Source: Chamaelirium japonicum (taxonomy: Eukaryota > Streptophyta > Magnoliopsida > Liliales > Melanthiaceae). Taken from it: 64,000 nt of DNA. The notes beneath the pieces were generated by a model that was given only the letters and a program-made list of their open reading frames with translations, was not told the DNA's origin and ran no database searches. The number at the start of each line of letters is the position of its first letter. Within the stretch, counting starts at the first letter, position 1. A program made the position numbers and the translations under genes. Below, one piece after another: positions 1-9,978 of the stretch. The DNA lies in contig CANTAL010000142.1 in the NCBI GenBank assembly GCA_947650365.1, positions 635,001 through 699,000 on the forward strand, given 5' to 3'.

Positions 1-104
1 GCCACAGTAACAGTGAAAAATCTCTATGGTCGTTCGATTCCCATCGATCCAACGGATGGGAATCAAACCAAACCAAAGGGGGTGTGCTGCACGGGATCAG
101 ACGG

Positions 105-370
105 CTGATCATGGCCTCTTACTCATATTGTTACCTATGATCGAGGCCGTCCATTAGATCTCGACTTACGGTTTGGATTAGATGGAGAGTTAAAGCAATG
201 GTGTCTGCATTAAATGCGGGTTTTTTAATACAGACTTTTAATACGGATATTTAATGCGGACACCATTGATTTAACTCCATATCTAATCCGAATCGTACAT
301 CGGGATCTAATGGACGGCCCGGATCATAAGTAACTATATAAGTAAGATGCCATGAGTAAGAGTATCCCTC

Positions 371-375
<5 letters not shown>
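105..375. mobile_element. Palindromic foldback element A1
   Basis: A long imperfect palindrome whose arms meet near 236. GGCCGTCCATTAGATC at about 147 is mirrored by GATCTAATGGACGGCC at about 303, and AATGGTGTCTGCATTAAATG is mirrored by a near-perfect partner before 280. The right end abuts a (TA)n run. The terminal sequence recurs at 17715 (element A2). There is no coding capacity. It is most likely a MITE-like element that uses TA microsatellites as targets. Bases 1-104 hold nothing else I recognise. Confidence 0.7.

Positions 376-402
<27 letters not shown>
373..402. repeat. (TA)n microsatellite
   Basis: A pure TA run separating palindrome A1 from the left arm of palindrome B. Confidence 0.95.
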
Positions 403-404
<2 letters not shown>

Positions 405-464
405 GAAATGTGTTCCTATGACATATCATAGGGAGTACCCTATGACATATGATGAGTTAGTAAC
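403..464. mobile_element. Palindromic element B, left arm (split by retrotransposon)
   Basis: The tract around TCCTATGACATATCATAGGG and its continuation to 464 is the reverse complement of 8655-8719. The two together are the terminal inverted repeats (about 57 bp) of one foldback element. The LTR retrotransposon at 465-8394 landed at the inner edge of this arm. Confidence 0.8.
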
Positions 465-1067
465 TGTGGGTGCAAAAATTGTACCGGACCGGATTAGAGC
501 GGCATGGGCCCGCGCAACGGCCCAAGTGGGTAAGCCCGCCTGGGTTCATGGGCCCACTCTACGGGGCTCGCAGATCAAGCCCTCCCCCTTATTGGGCCCG
601 AACAACGGCCCAGCAAGGAGGCCCAGAACCAATGCCACATCATCATCGCCACGTCATCACTGCCATATCGGGCACGTGCCTACGCTATAAAAGGACCCCC
701 AAGGCATCCAGGAGAGGGGTTGGTCATTCGATCAGAGGAAGAGGGATTCCAGATCCAGAGCCAGAGCCCTCCATTCTTCCTCTTGAACTCTTCTAATTGC
801 TTCGTGCAAACACATTGTAAGAAGCTTCTCTCGGCCTGTCGAGAGAACGTTCAACCATCATTTACTCAAATTATAGTGACGATCAGGTGGCACCTCTCGC
901 CCAGAGACGTAGGTCGTAAGACTGAACTCCATCACCAATCCTTGTGTCATCACTCTCTACTCTCTCTATCTACTCTCCCAACTCTCTAACTCTACAAACC
1001 ATCAACATTCAATCAAGGCTGTGGGGCGGGGTTTCCGATCAAGGCGGCTCGGAAATTTCCCCCCACA
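465..1067 (+). repeat. 5' LTR (603 bp)
   Basis: Starts TGTGGGTGC and ends CCCCCACA. It is nearly identical to 7780-8394. It contains a G-box and a TATA box and would carry the promoter of the element. Confidence 0.95.
673..692 (+). promoter_or_regulatory. LTR core promoter: G-box CACGTG and TATA box CTATAAAAG
   Basis: CACGTG at 673-678 is followed by CTATAAAAG at 685-693, inside the 5' LTR. The same pair is in the 3' LTR (TATA at about 8011). Transcription probably starts near 715-725. G-boxes are usually bound by bZIP or bHLH factors in plants. Use by this LTR is inferred. Confidence 0.7.
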
Positions 1068-1072
1068 ATCTT

Positions 1073-1089
1073 TGGCGCCGTCTGTGGGA
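1073..1089 (+). other. Primer-binding site
   Basis: TGGCGCCGTCTGTGGGA lies five bases after the 5' LTR. The TGGCGCCG start is the form used by many plant Tat/Athila-like Gypsy elements (tRNA-Asp or tRNA-Arg type primers). The exact tRNA is not certain from sequence alone. Confidence 0.75.
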
Positions 1090-1207
1090 TATCGATAGAG
1101 GTCTTACCCACACCTCTACCGACTCCTATTGAGCTTGTGGTGACGAGCCACAAGTCCTCCTCCAAATCAACATCAACGCCTTCATCACGCCGACATCAAC
1201 ACGCTCG

Positions 1208-2878
1208 ATGGTGAAGGCCGGCACTAACCCACCAAAGGCAGGTGCTAAACAAACAAACGATATGCTGATCGAAGAAGAACAAGAAGTCTCGGTTGCAACC
1301 AACCGAAGAAATGTTCGGGAGCGGCTGGGGCCACAAGGCAGCCATCCAGAAGGGCACAGCGATCGGCGAGACCCGTCATCCCTGAGGCGTCGATCTGGCA
1401 AAGAGCACGCCACCCAAGGGGACAACGATCTAACTACATACCAAATTTCGGCTGCTGATTTCCAGCTGTTAAACCTTCTCAAGAGGAACGCAGCCCTCGA
1501 GCAAGAGAGGGATTCCCTAAAGAAGGTAGCTGAAAGAGCGGGGGTTGTGGCCCACAACTCTCCAACTGCTGATGAAGACCAACCAAGGACTCGCCCTGCC
1601 GTGATTCATCATCTTGAAGAATCACATGTGCCACGTATCGAGAGGCGTCAAGTATCCACACAAGCACCAAGGCAAACAGTGTGGGATCGCCTCGACGTCA
1701 ACGGTGCGCCCAACTATCGCGGAGAAGGATCGCCTCAATCAAAAGGGTCCACTAGACATTCTATCTCTTCGCACACGAAAGCAACAGATGCCCGCAAGCT
1801 GCCCAACCGACTAAGGCATACTGCCGACGTGGGACGCCGCCATCAAGACCGTAAGCAACTAATCACCTCGGTGGGGCCACTGCATCCCAAGGTTCTTGCA
1901 ACACCATTTCCTATGGGTTGGCGAACACCGAACCTACCAAAGTTCAACTGCATCCAGGGAGACCCTGCTCTCCATATCCTAGCCTACAAGCAGGCCCTGA
2001 CGCCCTACGAATTTGAGAACCATGTTCTCTGCCGTATGTTTGCGGGAAGCCTCGAGGGACCTGCCCTCGACTGGTACTACACACTGCCTACTGGTACGGT
2101 GACTACATTCAAAGAATTGGCTGAACTCTTTATGGACCATTACCGGCTAAACTTAAAGCCGGAAAAGAAGCTGGATACACTCTACCGGCTGAAGATGGGC
2201 TCCGATGAGTCTCTAAGGAGCTTCACGATGAGGTTTCATAATGAGCACTCTGAGCTCACCGGTCGGTCCCATAATGAGGAGGCCATCATGCTGGCATTCC
2301 AGAATGCTATCCGGCCAGAGCTCCACGTCTACACCGACTTCATCCGGCATCCTCCTAGTAACCTGGAAGCGATGTTCAAGCGCGTACAGCGGGAGATAGA
2401 GGTGGAAGACAATCAGCGGGCCAGAAGATTACGCGAGCCCCGCGAGTCTCGCGACTCCCGACATAAGAAAGATGATGAAGCTCCTAATGAAGCACGCTAC
2501 AAGAAGTCTGCCCATGCTGCGTCTGACCAAAAGGCCCAGGCCAAAAGGTACAATGAAGATCCGAAAGCCCCTCCAGCAGAAAAGAGGCAAACTCCAAGGG
2601 AGCAAAGGGTGTTCACTGAGCTGAACACCTCCATTGAAGACATCTTCGCATACTTGCAGAACGAGCCCTTTTGTAAGTGGCCACAGCCTTTCCCTCCAAA
2701 TTCCGACCAGGTGGGAGATACGACAGCCTACTGTGAGTTTCATCGCAGCCATGGCCACCCAACCTCTACATGTCGAAAGCTAAAGCATCACATCGAAGAC
2801 CTGATCCAAGAAGGGCGGCTCGATGGCTACCTCGTTAATAAGGAACCAGGTCGAGAGTATGAGAGGCTGCAGCAGTGA
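1208..2878 (+). CDS. Gag polyprotein of non-autonomous Gypsy/Tat-like retrotransposon
   Basis: An intact 556-aa ORF. Residues 1-230 are charged and low in recognisable domains. The plant retrotransposon Gag core runs from about residue 278 (start FAGSLEGPALDWYY) to about 400. A His/Cys motif at 509-522 (C-x2-H-x5-H-x4-C, CEFHRSHGHPTSTC) followed by an IEDLI segment is typical of the Tat/Ogre lineage in place of the classical CCHC knuckle. Gag would package element RNA in cytoplasmic particles. No pol reading frame follows: TGA at 2876 is followed by an A-rich stretch and repeats. The ATG at 1208 is the first in frame after the primer-binding site. Absence of stops over 1.67 kb suggests selection or recent insertion. 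Confidence 0.9.
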   Translation: MVKAGTNPPKAGAKQTNDMLIEEEQEVSVATNRRNVRERLGPQGSHPEGHSDRRDPSSLRRRSGKEHATQGDNDLTTYQISAADFQLLNLLKRNAALEQERDSLKKVAERAGVVAHNSPTADEDQPRTRPAVIHHLEESHVPRIERRQVSTQAPRQTVWDRLDVNGAPNYRGEGSPQSKGSTRHSISSHTKATDARKLPNRLRHTADVGRRHQDRKQLITSVGPLHPKVLATPFPMGWRTPNLPKFNCIQGDPALHILAYKQALTPYEFENHVLCRMFAGSLEGPALDWYYTLPTGTVTTFKELAELFMDHYRLNLKPEKKLDTLYRLKMGSDESLRSFTMRFHNEHSELTGRSHNEEAIMLAFQNAIRPELHVYTDFIRHPPSNLEAMFKRVQREIEVEDNQRARRLREPRESRDSRHKKDDEAPNEARYKKSAHAASDQKAQAKRYNEDPKAPPAEKRQTPREQRVFTELNTSIEDIFAYLQNEPFCKWPQPFPPNSDQVGDTTAYCEFHRSHGHPTSTCRKLKHHIEDLIQEGRLDGYLVNKEPGREYERLQQ

Positions 2879-3042
2879 AAAAAAAAAAGTCAATGTAATA
2901 CATGGATGCATAATCGTGACGTCCGCTGGGCAACTTCTGAAAAAGTGTAACCGCTACTTTGTTGTATCAATAAAGTATCTCTTTTTTCTCAAAATCAAAT
3001 CTCTCGAAGTTCGATTCCACCAGGTTAAGGCATAAAAAAAAG

Positions 3043-3480
3043 GTTCCTGGCAACCCAGGTCAACCGAAGACCTTCGATTCCGCCCATTCAAGTCGGAAGC
3101 TCGAAGGCAATTCAGCTACGCCCTTTCAAGGCAAAAGTCCGATAAAAAGGCTCCTAGCAACCCAGGTCAATCAAAGACCTTCGATTCCGCCCATTCAAGT
3201 CGGAAGCTCGAAGGCAATTCGGCTACGCCCTCTCGAGGCTAAAGTTCGATAAAAGGCTCCTGGCAATCCAGGTCAACCAAAGACCTTCGATTCCGCCCGT
3301 TCAAGTCGGAAGCTCGAAGGCAATTCGGCTACGTCCTCTCGAGGCTAAAGTCCGATAAAAAGCTCCTGGTAACCCAGGTCAACCAAAGACCTTCGATTCC
3401 ACCCATTCAAGTCGGAAGCTCGAAGGCAATTCAACTGCGCCCTTTCAAGGCGAAAGTCAGATAAAAATGCTCCTGACAAT
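3043..3480 (+). repeat. ~106-bp tandem repeat (about 4 copies)
   Basis: A unit containing CAACCCAGGTCAACC, CTTCGATTCCGCCCATTCAA and GTCGGAAGCTCGAAGGC recurs at about 3043, 3149, 3255, 3360 and (partial) 3467. It is non-coding and lies in the spacer of the gag-only element. Confidence 0.85.
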
Positions 3481-3589
3481 CCAGGTCAAGCTAAACTATC
3501 AACTATACTTATCCGAAGCGATGAGAATAAGTCCAAGGTAGACAACGTCGCTTTGACATGCACTAAGTTCAAGGAGACATCCTTGACAC

Positions 3590-4545
3590 TCGAAGATAAA
3601 GTCCGAGGTGACCAATGCCTCGGCACTCTACAAGCCCAAGGCCCAGCCCTTAGCACTCGAAGACAAAGTCCGAGGTGACCAATGCCTCGGCACTCTACAA
3701 GCCCAAGGCCCAGCCCTTGGCACTCAAAGACAAAGTCCGAGGCGACCAATGCCTCGACACTTTACAAGCCCAAGGCCCAGTCCTTGGCACTTGAAGATGA
3801 AGTTCGAGGCGACCAACGCCTTGGCACTCTACAAGCCCAAGGCCCAGTCCTTGGCACTCGAAGACAAAGTCCGAGGTGACCAATGCCTCGGCACTCTACA
3901 AGCCCAAGGCCCAGCCCTTGGCACTCGAAGACAAAGTCCGAGGTAACCAATGCCTCGGCACTCTACAAGCCCAAGGCCCAGCCCTTGGCACTCAAAGACA
4001 AAGTCCAAGGCGACCAACGCCTTGGCACTCTACAAGCCCAAGGCCCAGTCCTTGGCACTTGAAGACGAAGTTCGAGGCGACCAATGCCTTGGCACTCTAC
4101 AAGCCCAAGGCCCAGTCCTTGGCACTCGAAGACAAAGTCCGAGGTGACCAATGCCTTGGCACTCTACAAGCCCAAGGCCCAGCCCTTGGCACTCGAAGAC
4201 AAAGTCCGAGGTGACCAATGCCTCGGCACTCTACAAGCCCAAGGCCCAGCCCTTGGCACTCAAAGACAAAGTCCGAGGCGACCAACGCCTTGGCACTCTA
4301 CAAGCCCAAGGCCCAGTCCTTGGCACTTGAAGACGAAGTTTGAGGCGACCAATGCCTCGGTACTCTGCAAGCCCAAGGCCCAGCCCTTGGCACTCAAAGA
4401 CAAAGTCCGAGGCGACCAACGCCTTGGCACTCTACAAGCCCAAGGCCCAGTCCTTGGCACTTGAAGACGAAGTTTGAGGCAACCAACGCCTTGGCACTCT
4501 ACAAGCCCCAGGCCCAGTCCTTGGCATTCGAAGACAAAGTCCGAG
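3590..4545 (+). repeat. 67-bp tandem repeat (about 14 copies)
   Basis: A unit carrying GCACTCTACAAGCCCAAGG and CTTGGCACTCGAAGACAAAG repeats every 67 bases. Variants alternate (CTCGAAGAC, CTCAAAGAC, CTTGAAGAC) in what looks like a higher-order pattern. Because 67 is not a multiple of three, successive units fall into successive frames, so the apparent ORFs here are not genes. It looks like an internal minisatellite of the retrotransposon. Confidence 0.95.
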
Positions 4546-4884
4546 GTGACTCTGTCAGTGGCTGGTCTAACTCTGTCAGTGCGTATCTCCATACTGGTGC
4601 AGTTGACGGTGGATAACACGGGATAAAATGGTGCTTCCTTGCTCCCGCCAAGTCAACACCCTCACGCGACGGTAGTACCTGGCGAATACAGTAACCCGGT
4701 GCGGTAGTACATTGGATGATGACTGGCTGGCCATCATACGGCATCATCCTAGATTATCTCTAAGAAGTCCCCTCAAATATAGCATTGTCCCTCGCCGACG
4801 TCCCTGCGCACCAGTGTTTTACCGAAAAAGTGTCGATTTCAAATGGGACTGAAATTCGAAAAACACACTATTTTCAATACCGAC
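4546..4884 (+). other. Retrotransposon spacer, no gene
   Basis: Single-copy-looking spacer between two tandem arrays. No domain or RNA gene was recognised. Confidence 0.6.
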
Positions 4885-5250
4885 ACTTTTTGGCCTCTTC
4901 TAGCAGCCCCCCCTCGGTTTCGCACAAAAACCGAGTAGGGAAGGGGTGACGGCACACCATCATCAGCACACCCCTCGGTTTCGTCAGAAAACCGAGAGGG
5001 GGTATGTGTAGGCATCAACAAGCAGCCCCCCCTCGGTTTTGCACAAAAACCGAGTGGGGAGGGGGTGACAGCATACCATCAGATACAACCACCCCTCGGT
5101 TTCGTCAGAAAACCGAGAGGGGGTGTGTGTCGGCATCAACAAGCAGCCCCCCCTCGGTTTCACAGAAAAACCAAGTGGGGAGAGTGCAATGGCAGACCAT
5201 CAGCAGCCCACCCCTCGGTTTCGATAGAAAACCGAGAGGGGGGGTGCTCG
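4885..5250 (+). repeat. Array of six regularly spaced hairpins
   Basis: CCCCTCGGTTT followed by a short loop and AAACCGAG then G-rich sequence occurs six times at roughly 60-base spacing. Two alternating loop types (GCACAAA and GTCAGAAA) form a unit of about 120 bases. Each could fold into a stable stem. It lies within the gag-only retrotransposon. Confidence 0.85.
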
Positions 5251-5629
5251 GCGCCATCCAAACTTATTAGTCAATCCAATTCAAGTGGCATTCGCACACA
5301 AGGATCAGCCAAAGACGAAGAGTTATCTTCCATTGGGATTGGTTGAATAGCATCTCCACCTAACCTATTGAGTTGGCCGTACAAACTTCACAAGCAAAAT
5401 TCCTCCTTCTTATCTGGGGGTGGACTCGTGGTAATCGCCGCGTCATCACTAGGGCCCGACTGCAGTCCCTAGTGAATATAGTAACTAGGTGCAGTTGGGT
5501 GTCGAACAGAGACGGATGAGTTACCGTGTATCGATGCCTCTTCAAGACGCGCGTAGGACACTTGGCCAACGCGTTCTTTAGAGTCATCTCTTTATGAAGG
5601 TGATTACCGGAAAAGTTACTCGTCAAGGT
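5251..5629 (+). other. Retrotransposon spacer, no gene
   Basis: No domain, repeat or RNA motif recognised. Confidence 0.5.
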
Positions 5630-5945
5630 ATATGATGTTTCACGTCCACTTTGACCGTTTTTTCAGCGCCTACACAACGGCACCTTATACGCATTCATCC
5701 GACGCGCATATGAAAAGTTATGGCTGTCGAAAGTTTTCAAAGTCTTTTTCTCCGAATACATGCATTGGAAATATTACACGCAAAGGTGCCCGACGCTTTA
5801 CGTACACTTTAACTAGTTTTTCAGCGCCGACACAACGACATATTATACGCATTGATCTGGCTCACGTATGAAAAACTACGACGGCCAAAAGTTTTCGAGT
5901 TCATTTTCTTTGAAGACTAGCATCAGAATAATTACACGGCAATGA
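5630..5945 (+). repeat. Two diverged ~180-bp direct repeats
   Basis: Segments starting near 5635 and 5800 share TTTTTCAGCGCC, ACACAACG, TTATACGCATT and AAAGTTTTC in the same order. They look like an old duplication in the retrotransposon spacer. Confidence 0.7.
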
Positions 5946-6969
5946 CGGATGCGCTCATGCCCTCAATTTGGTTCGTTACGCGCCCAACTCGTAGCAGGCC
6001 AAGCACCGGGTATGAAAGAAGAACTCGCACCTCTCCCGGCCCACGCGTACGTGCTCTTGGCGACAACCGATCAAAATGGGAATAGGGGGTCGAATGAACC
6101 AAACACCCTGCCGCGCATTCTCCTTATGTAATTCGTCACACAGCGACGATGACGAACCTAACTCGTTCTCCCATGCCGCGCACTCCGTCTCGCAGCGGAC
6201 CGAGGCGACCCCTCCGTGCGTGCTGTCTCACAGCGACCCGAGGCAACCCCGCATGTCCTCTTCGCAGCAGCCCAAGCCAACCCAGAGGGGGTCAGCGAAC
6301 CACACCAGGGTGTCCCTCCTCGCATGACAACGGCTTCCATGCGCATCCTCCAGCCACTGCCGTCCGCACCCAGCATCGACCACCACTGCTGCTATAGCCG
6401 TTCGACCTGTAGCACAGCACAAGAGAGATGGAAAGAGGAAGGACCTCGCGCACGGCCCTCTCTCTCCTGAAGCCCGGTCCGATCGCCCATCGCCCATCGC
6501 CCGTCGCCCGTCGCCCGTCTGACACACCGGACTCGCGCTCCACTCCAGCCCGATTGCATGCTGCCGCTGCTGCTGCTCTCTCTCCTGAAGCCCGGCTCGA
6601 TCGCTCGCCGCCCATCTGACACGCCAGGCCCCGCACTCCACTCCGACTCGATCGCGTCCTGCCACTCACGCTCAACCCCACACCGACACCGCCAGCCGTA
6701 CGCGCCCCGCATGTCGCTCGCACTCAACCATACGCTGACATAGCCGTCCACCATGCCTCCTGTGCACGCCGACCGCACCCATCACTGGCTCTCGCGCCGG
6801 CCTGAGTGCGCTATGGCTCGCCTGGTCTCACACCTCGCAGCCGCTTGTGCCACTCCGCCTGGGTCCGAGTCCACCTACGCTGCAGCCGTGTCACTTGCGC
6901 GCCCCGCCACCTCTGTTCTGTCTGTCGGTTGCACTCGAGCCCGTGGCCGCAGCCACCACTGCTGCTATT
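5946..6969 (+). other. GC-rich retrotransposon spacer
   Basis: C-rich, low-complexity sequence with short direct repeats such as CTCTCTCCTGAAGCCCGG near 6461 and 6580, and CCCATCGCCCGTCGCC. Overlapping ORFs on both strands have biased composition and no recognised domain. I do not call genes here. Confidence 0.55.
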
Positions 6970-7265
6970 CGCTGAAACAGAGAAAGGAAAGACAGAGAGA
7001 GAGGGACGTCCGCTCTCCCATTTGGAAAGAGAGAGAGAGAAAGGAAAGAGAGAGAGAGCGATGCCTGCTCTCTCATGCGAGTCAAAGAGGAAAACCAAAG
7101 AGGAAAGAGAAAGAAAGGAAAGAGAAAGAAAGGAAAGAGAGAGAGAGAAAGGAAAGAGAGAGAGAGCGACGCCTGCTCTCTCATGCAATCTCACATCTCA
7201 CTTGAATGAAAACCAAAGAGGAAAGAGAAAGAAAGGAAAGAGAGAGAGAGAGAGAGAGAGAAAAG
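6970..7265 (+). repeat. GA-rich low-complexity tract
   Basis: AGAAAGGAAAGAG motifs and (GA)n runs, interrupted by CTGCTCTCTCATGC units. Translations are Arg/Glu/Lys-rich and artefactual. Confidence 0.85.
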
Positions 7266-7276
7266 CTGTTCTCTCA

Positions 7277-7650
7277 CCAAAAGGGTCTCGGTACCCTCTC
7301 GGTATCCTCTCGGTACCCCCTCGGTATCCTCTCGGTATCCACTCGGTCGGAAAACACACTGCTTTTTCGGAAACACCCCCTTGCAAAACCGAGACTTTTT
7401 GGCTTGCACCAAAAGGGTCTCGGTACCCTCTCGGTATCCTCTCGGTACCCCCTCGGTATCCTCTCGATATCCACTCGGTCGGAAAACACACTGTTTTTTC
7501 GGAAACGCCCCCTTGCAAAACCGAGACTTTTTGGCTCGCACCAAAAGGGTCTCGGTATCCTCTCGGTTGGGAAACGCGTTGCTTTTTCTGATACGCCTAC
7601 TTGCAAAACCGAGACTTTTTGGCTCGCGCCAAAAGGGTCTCGGCATCGGC
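7277..7650 (+). repeat. ~130-bp tandem repeat (about 3 copies)
   Basis: The unit begins CCAAAAGGGTCTCGGTA, runs through several CTCTCGGTATC steps and ends TTGCAAAACCGAGACTTTTT. Copies start near 7277, 7408 and 7538, the last shortened. CTCGGT/ACCGAG is shared with the hairpin array at 4885, so the arrays may be related. Confidence 0.85.
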
Positions 7651-7766
7651 AGAAGGAGACTCTGCTAATACGAACCGCGGCATCGACGGCCCTTGCCAAC
7701 CATGCCAGGATCCTAAGGCGTTTGCACCTTGGAGTCCCAGCCGACCCGGGGGGTCCTGACCCGACT

Positions 7767-7775
7767 GGGAGGGGG
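7767..7775 (+). other. Polypurine tract
   Basis: GGGAGGGGG, four bases (TAAC) upstream of the 3' LTR. This is the expected plus-strand priming site, although such tracts normally abut the LTR directly. Confidence 0.65.
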
Positions 7776-7779
7776 TAAC

Positions 7780-8394
7780 TGTGGGTGCAAAAATTATACT
7801 GGACCGGATTAGAGCGGCATGGGCCCGCACAACGGCCCAAGTGGGTAAGCCCGCCTGGGTTCATGGGCCCACTCTACGGGGCTCGCAGATCAAGCCCTCC
7901 CCCTTATTGGGCCCGAACAACGGCCCAATAAGGGCCCAGCAAGGAGGCCCAGAACCAATGCCACGTCATCATCGCCACGTCATCACTGCCATATCGGGCA
8001 CGTGCCTACGCTATAAAAGGACCCCCAAGGCATCCAGGAGAGGGGTTGGTCATTCGATCAGAGGAAGAGGGATTCCAGATCCAGAGCCAGAGCCCTCCAT
8101 TCTTCCTCTTGAACTCTTCTAATTGCTTCGTGCAAACACATTGTAAGAAGCTTCTCTCGGCCTATCGAGAGAACGTTCAACCATCATTTACTCAAATTAT
8201 AGTGACGATCAGGTGGCACCTCTCGCCCGGAGACGTAGGTCGTAAGACTAAACTCCGTCACCAATCCTTGTGTCATCACTCTCTACTCTCTCTATCTACT
8301 CTCCCAACTCTCTAACTCTACAAACCATCAACATTCAATCAAGGCTGTGGGGCGGGGTTTCCGATCAAGGCGGCTCGAAAATTTCCCCCCACAG
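7780..8394 (+). repeat. 3' LTR (615 bp)
   Basis: Matches 465-1067. It carries a 12-bp insertion near 7925 that duplicates local GGCCCAATAAGG-like sequence. The nine differences seen by eye are all transitions. Confidence 0.95.
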
Positions 8395-8719
8395 TAACCC
8401 TAGAATATTTAGAATGTTTTGAATTTTTATGAGGATGATCACCCTATCTTAGATAGGACCCCCGTAAAAAATTGGCTCATTCTAAAACTTCTAGAGGCAT
8501 CAAATATGATTTTCAATTTAACGGTTAAAATGGATGGCCGATAAAGCTTCTAGCGTTTGATGCCCCAACAAGTTTTAGAATGCTTTGATTTTTTGTCGAC
8601 ATTCTATCTAATGTAAGGTGATCACCCTTAAAAAAATTCAGCAAATTCTAAACATTCTAGCATTACTAATTCACCATATGTCATAGGGTACTCCCTATGA
8701 CATGTCATAGGAACCCAGC
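8395..8719. mobile_element. Palindromic element B, body and right arm
   Basis: Continues the element begun at 403. It has two internal hairpins built on the ATTCTAAAACTTCTAG and AAGGTGATCACC type sequences, a central motif ATGGATGGCCGATAAA near 8531, and a right terminus mirroring 403-464. It is non-coding. Confidence 0.8.
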
Positions 8720-8720
8720 C

Positions 8721-8802
<82 letters not shown>
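8720..8802. repeat. (CT)n(TA)n compound microsatellite
   Basis: The CT part touches element B and the TA part is distal. Confidence 0.95.
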
Positions 8803-8805
<3 letters not shown>

Positions 8806-9065
8806 GTTGGAATGTTTAGAAGGTGTTGAAATTTTTTATGAGGATGATCACCTTACTTTAGATAGAATGTACATTCTAAAACTTATTAGGGTAAGGGTAT
8901 CAAATGCTAGAAGTTTTATCGACGTCTATTTTAATTATTAAATTGAAAAACATATTTGATACCCTTAAAAGTTTTAGAATGTGCCAATTTTTTGTAGGTG
9001 TCCTATCTAAGATATGGTGATCATCCTCATAAAAAATCAGAACATTCTAAATACTTTAGGGGTAT
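8803..9065. mobile_element. Palindromic element C1
   Basis: Related to the body of element B but in the opposite orientation. The shared central motif reads as the reverse complement near 8920-8937 (TTTTATCGACGTCTATTTTA). It contains the flanking inverted GATGATCACC / GGTGATCATC segments. The B-type termini are missing, so it is partial or a different subfamily. Confidence 0.7.
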
Positions 9066-9084
9066 CAAATAAAAAACCAAAAAA

Positions 9085-9433
9085 TTCAAAATAAAAAATA
9101 AGAACATTCTAAATATTTAGAATGTTCTGATTTTTTCTGAGGGTGATCACCCTATCTTAGATAGGACACCCACAAAAAATTGGTACATTCTAAAACTTCT
9201 AGGTGCATCAAATGTGTTTTTCAATATAATGATTAAAATGAATGGCCGATAAATCTCCTAGCATTTGATGCTCCAATAAGTTTTAGAATATGTTGATTTT
9301 TTGTGGACATTCTATCTAAAGTAAGGTGATCATCCTCATAAAAATTCAGCACATTCTAAACATTCTAACATTACTAATTCACTGTATATCATAGGGGTAC
9401 TCCCTACGACGCTGTTATAGGAACCTAGTCCTC
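9085..9433. mobile_element. Palindromic element C2 (second B-family copy)
   Basis: Body and right terminus match element B (CATTACTAATTCAC, then ATCATAGGGGTACTCCCTA). The central motif ATGAATGGCCGATAAA is near 9238. The left terminus of the B type is not seen. Confidence 0.75.
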
Positions 9434-9448
9434 ATATATATATATATA

Positions 9449-9599
9449 GGTGCATGCTATGCAGCGCATGCGGTAAGTGCGGCACTACACAGCAGCCGTC
9501 TGATGCACGCGCTGTGTGCATCGCATGCACGCAGCGGTGCATCAGTTGGCAGCGGTGCGGTGCCGCACTTACCGCATGACGCACTATAGCACTTCTTCC
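9449..9599. mobile_element. GC-rich palindrome D1
   Basis: A near-perfect palindrome of about 150 bp built from GCGCATGCGGTAAGTGCGGC and its mirror near 9565, with a GCATGCAC-rich centre. A second copy lies at 16469-16614. Both sides are TA microsatellite, the right side via a CT run. Confidence 0.8.
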
Positions 9600-9748
<149 letters not shown>

Positions 9749-9978
9749 CGGGGTATGAGCTGACATCCCATTTGCTCATTTGGGCTGTCAGCTAGCAGCC
9801 CTCCGATTAAGATCACGGACCGTCTATTTATAAAAAAAAAATGCTATCAAACCCCTCCCCGATCTCAACCCCCTCCCCGATCTCCAGCCCCCTCACCGAC
9901 CCGACCCCCTCCGGGGACCCCCGACCCCCTCCAGCAGCACCGCGTCCCCCCTTCGACAGCACCGCATCCCCCTCCGGC

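Larger units (their letters stand above)
465..8394 (+). mobile_element. Gag-only LTR retrotransposon (TR-GAG type, Tat-like gag)
   Basis: A complete element with LTRs at 465-1067 and 7780-8394 that begin TG and end CA. It has a tRNA primer-binding site right after the 5' LTR and a purine tract just before the 3' LTR. The 5-bp target duplication GTAAC is at 460-464 and 8395-8399. The only recognisable protein is a 556-aa Gag. The 4.9 kb between Gag and the 3' LTR has no protease, reverse transcriptase, RNase H or integrase in any frame and is filled with tandem repeats. This matches the non-autonomous terminal-repeat-with-GAG class, which would need pol enzymes from a related Tat/Gypsy partner. 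By eye the LTRs differ by about nine substitutions and one 12-bp indel, so the insertion is fairly young. Confidence 0.92.

Noticed and set aside
3590..4545. Overlapping ORFs of 60-126 aa on both strands in the 67-bp array
   Set aside because: The unit length is not divisible by three, so the same repeat is read in all frames. ORFs are a by-product of the array.
6811..7194. Leu/Ser-rich minus-strand ORF as a membrane protein
   Set aside because: It is the complement of the GA-rich tract, a composition artefact.
3043..7650. CRISPR-like array in the repeats of the retrotransposon
   Set aside because: Repeats are head-to-tail without variable spacers, in a plant element. No cas genes.
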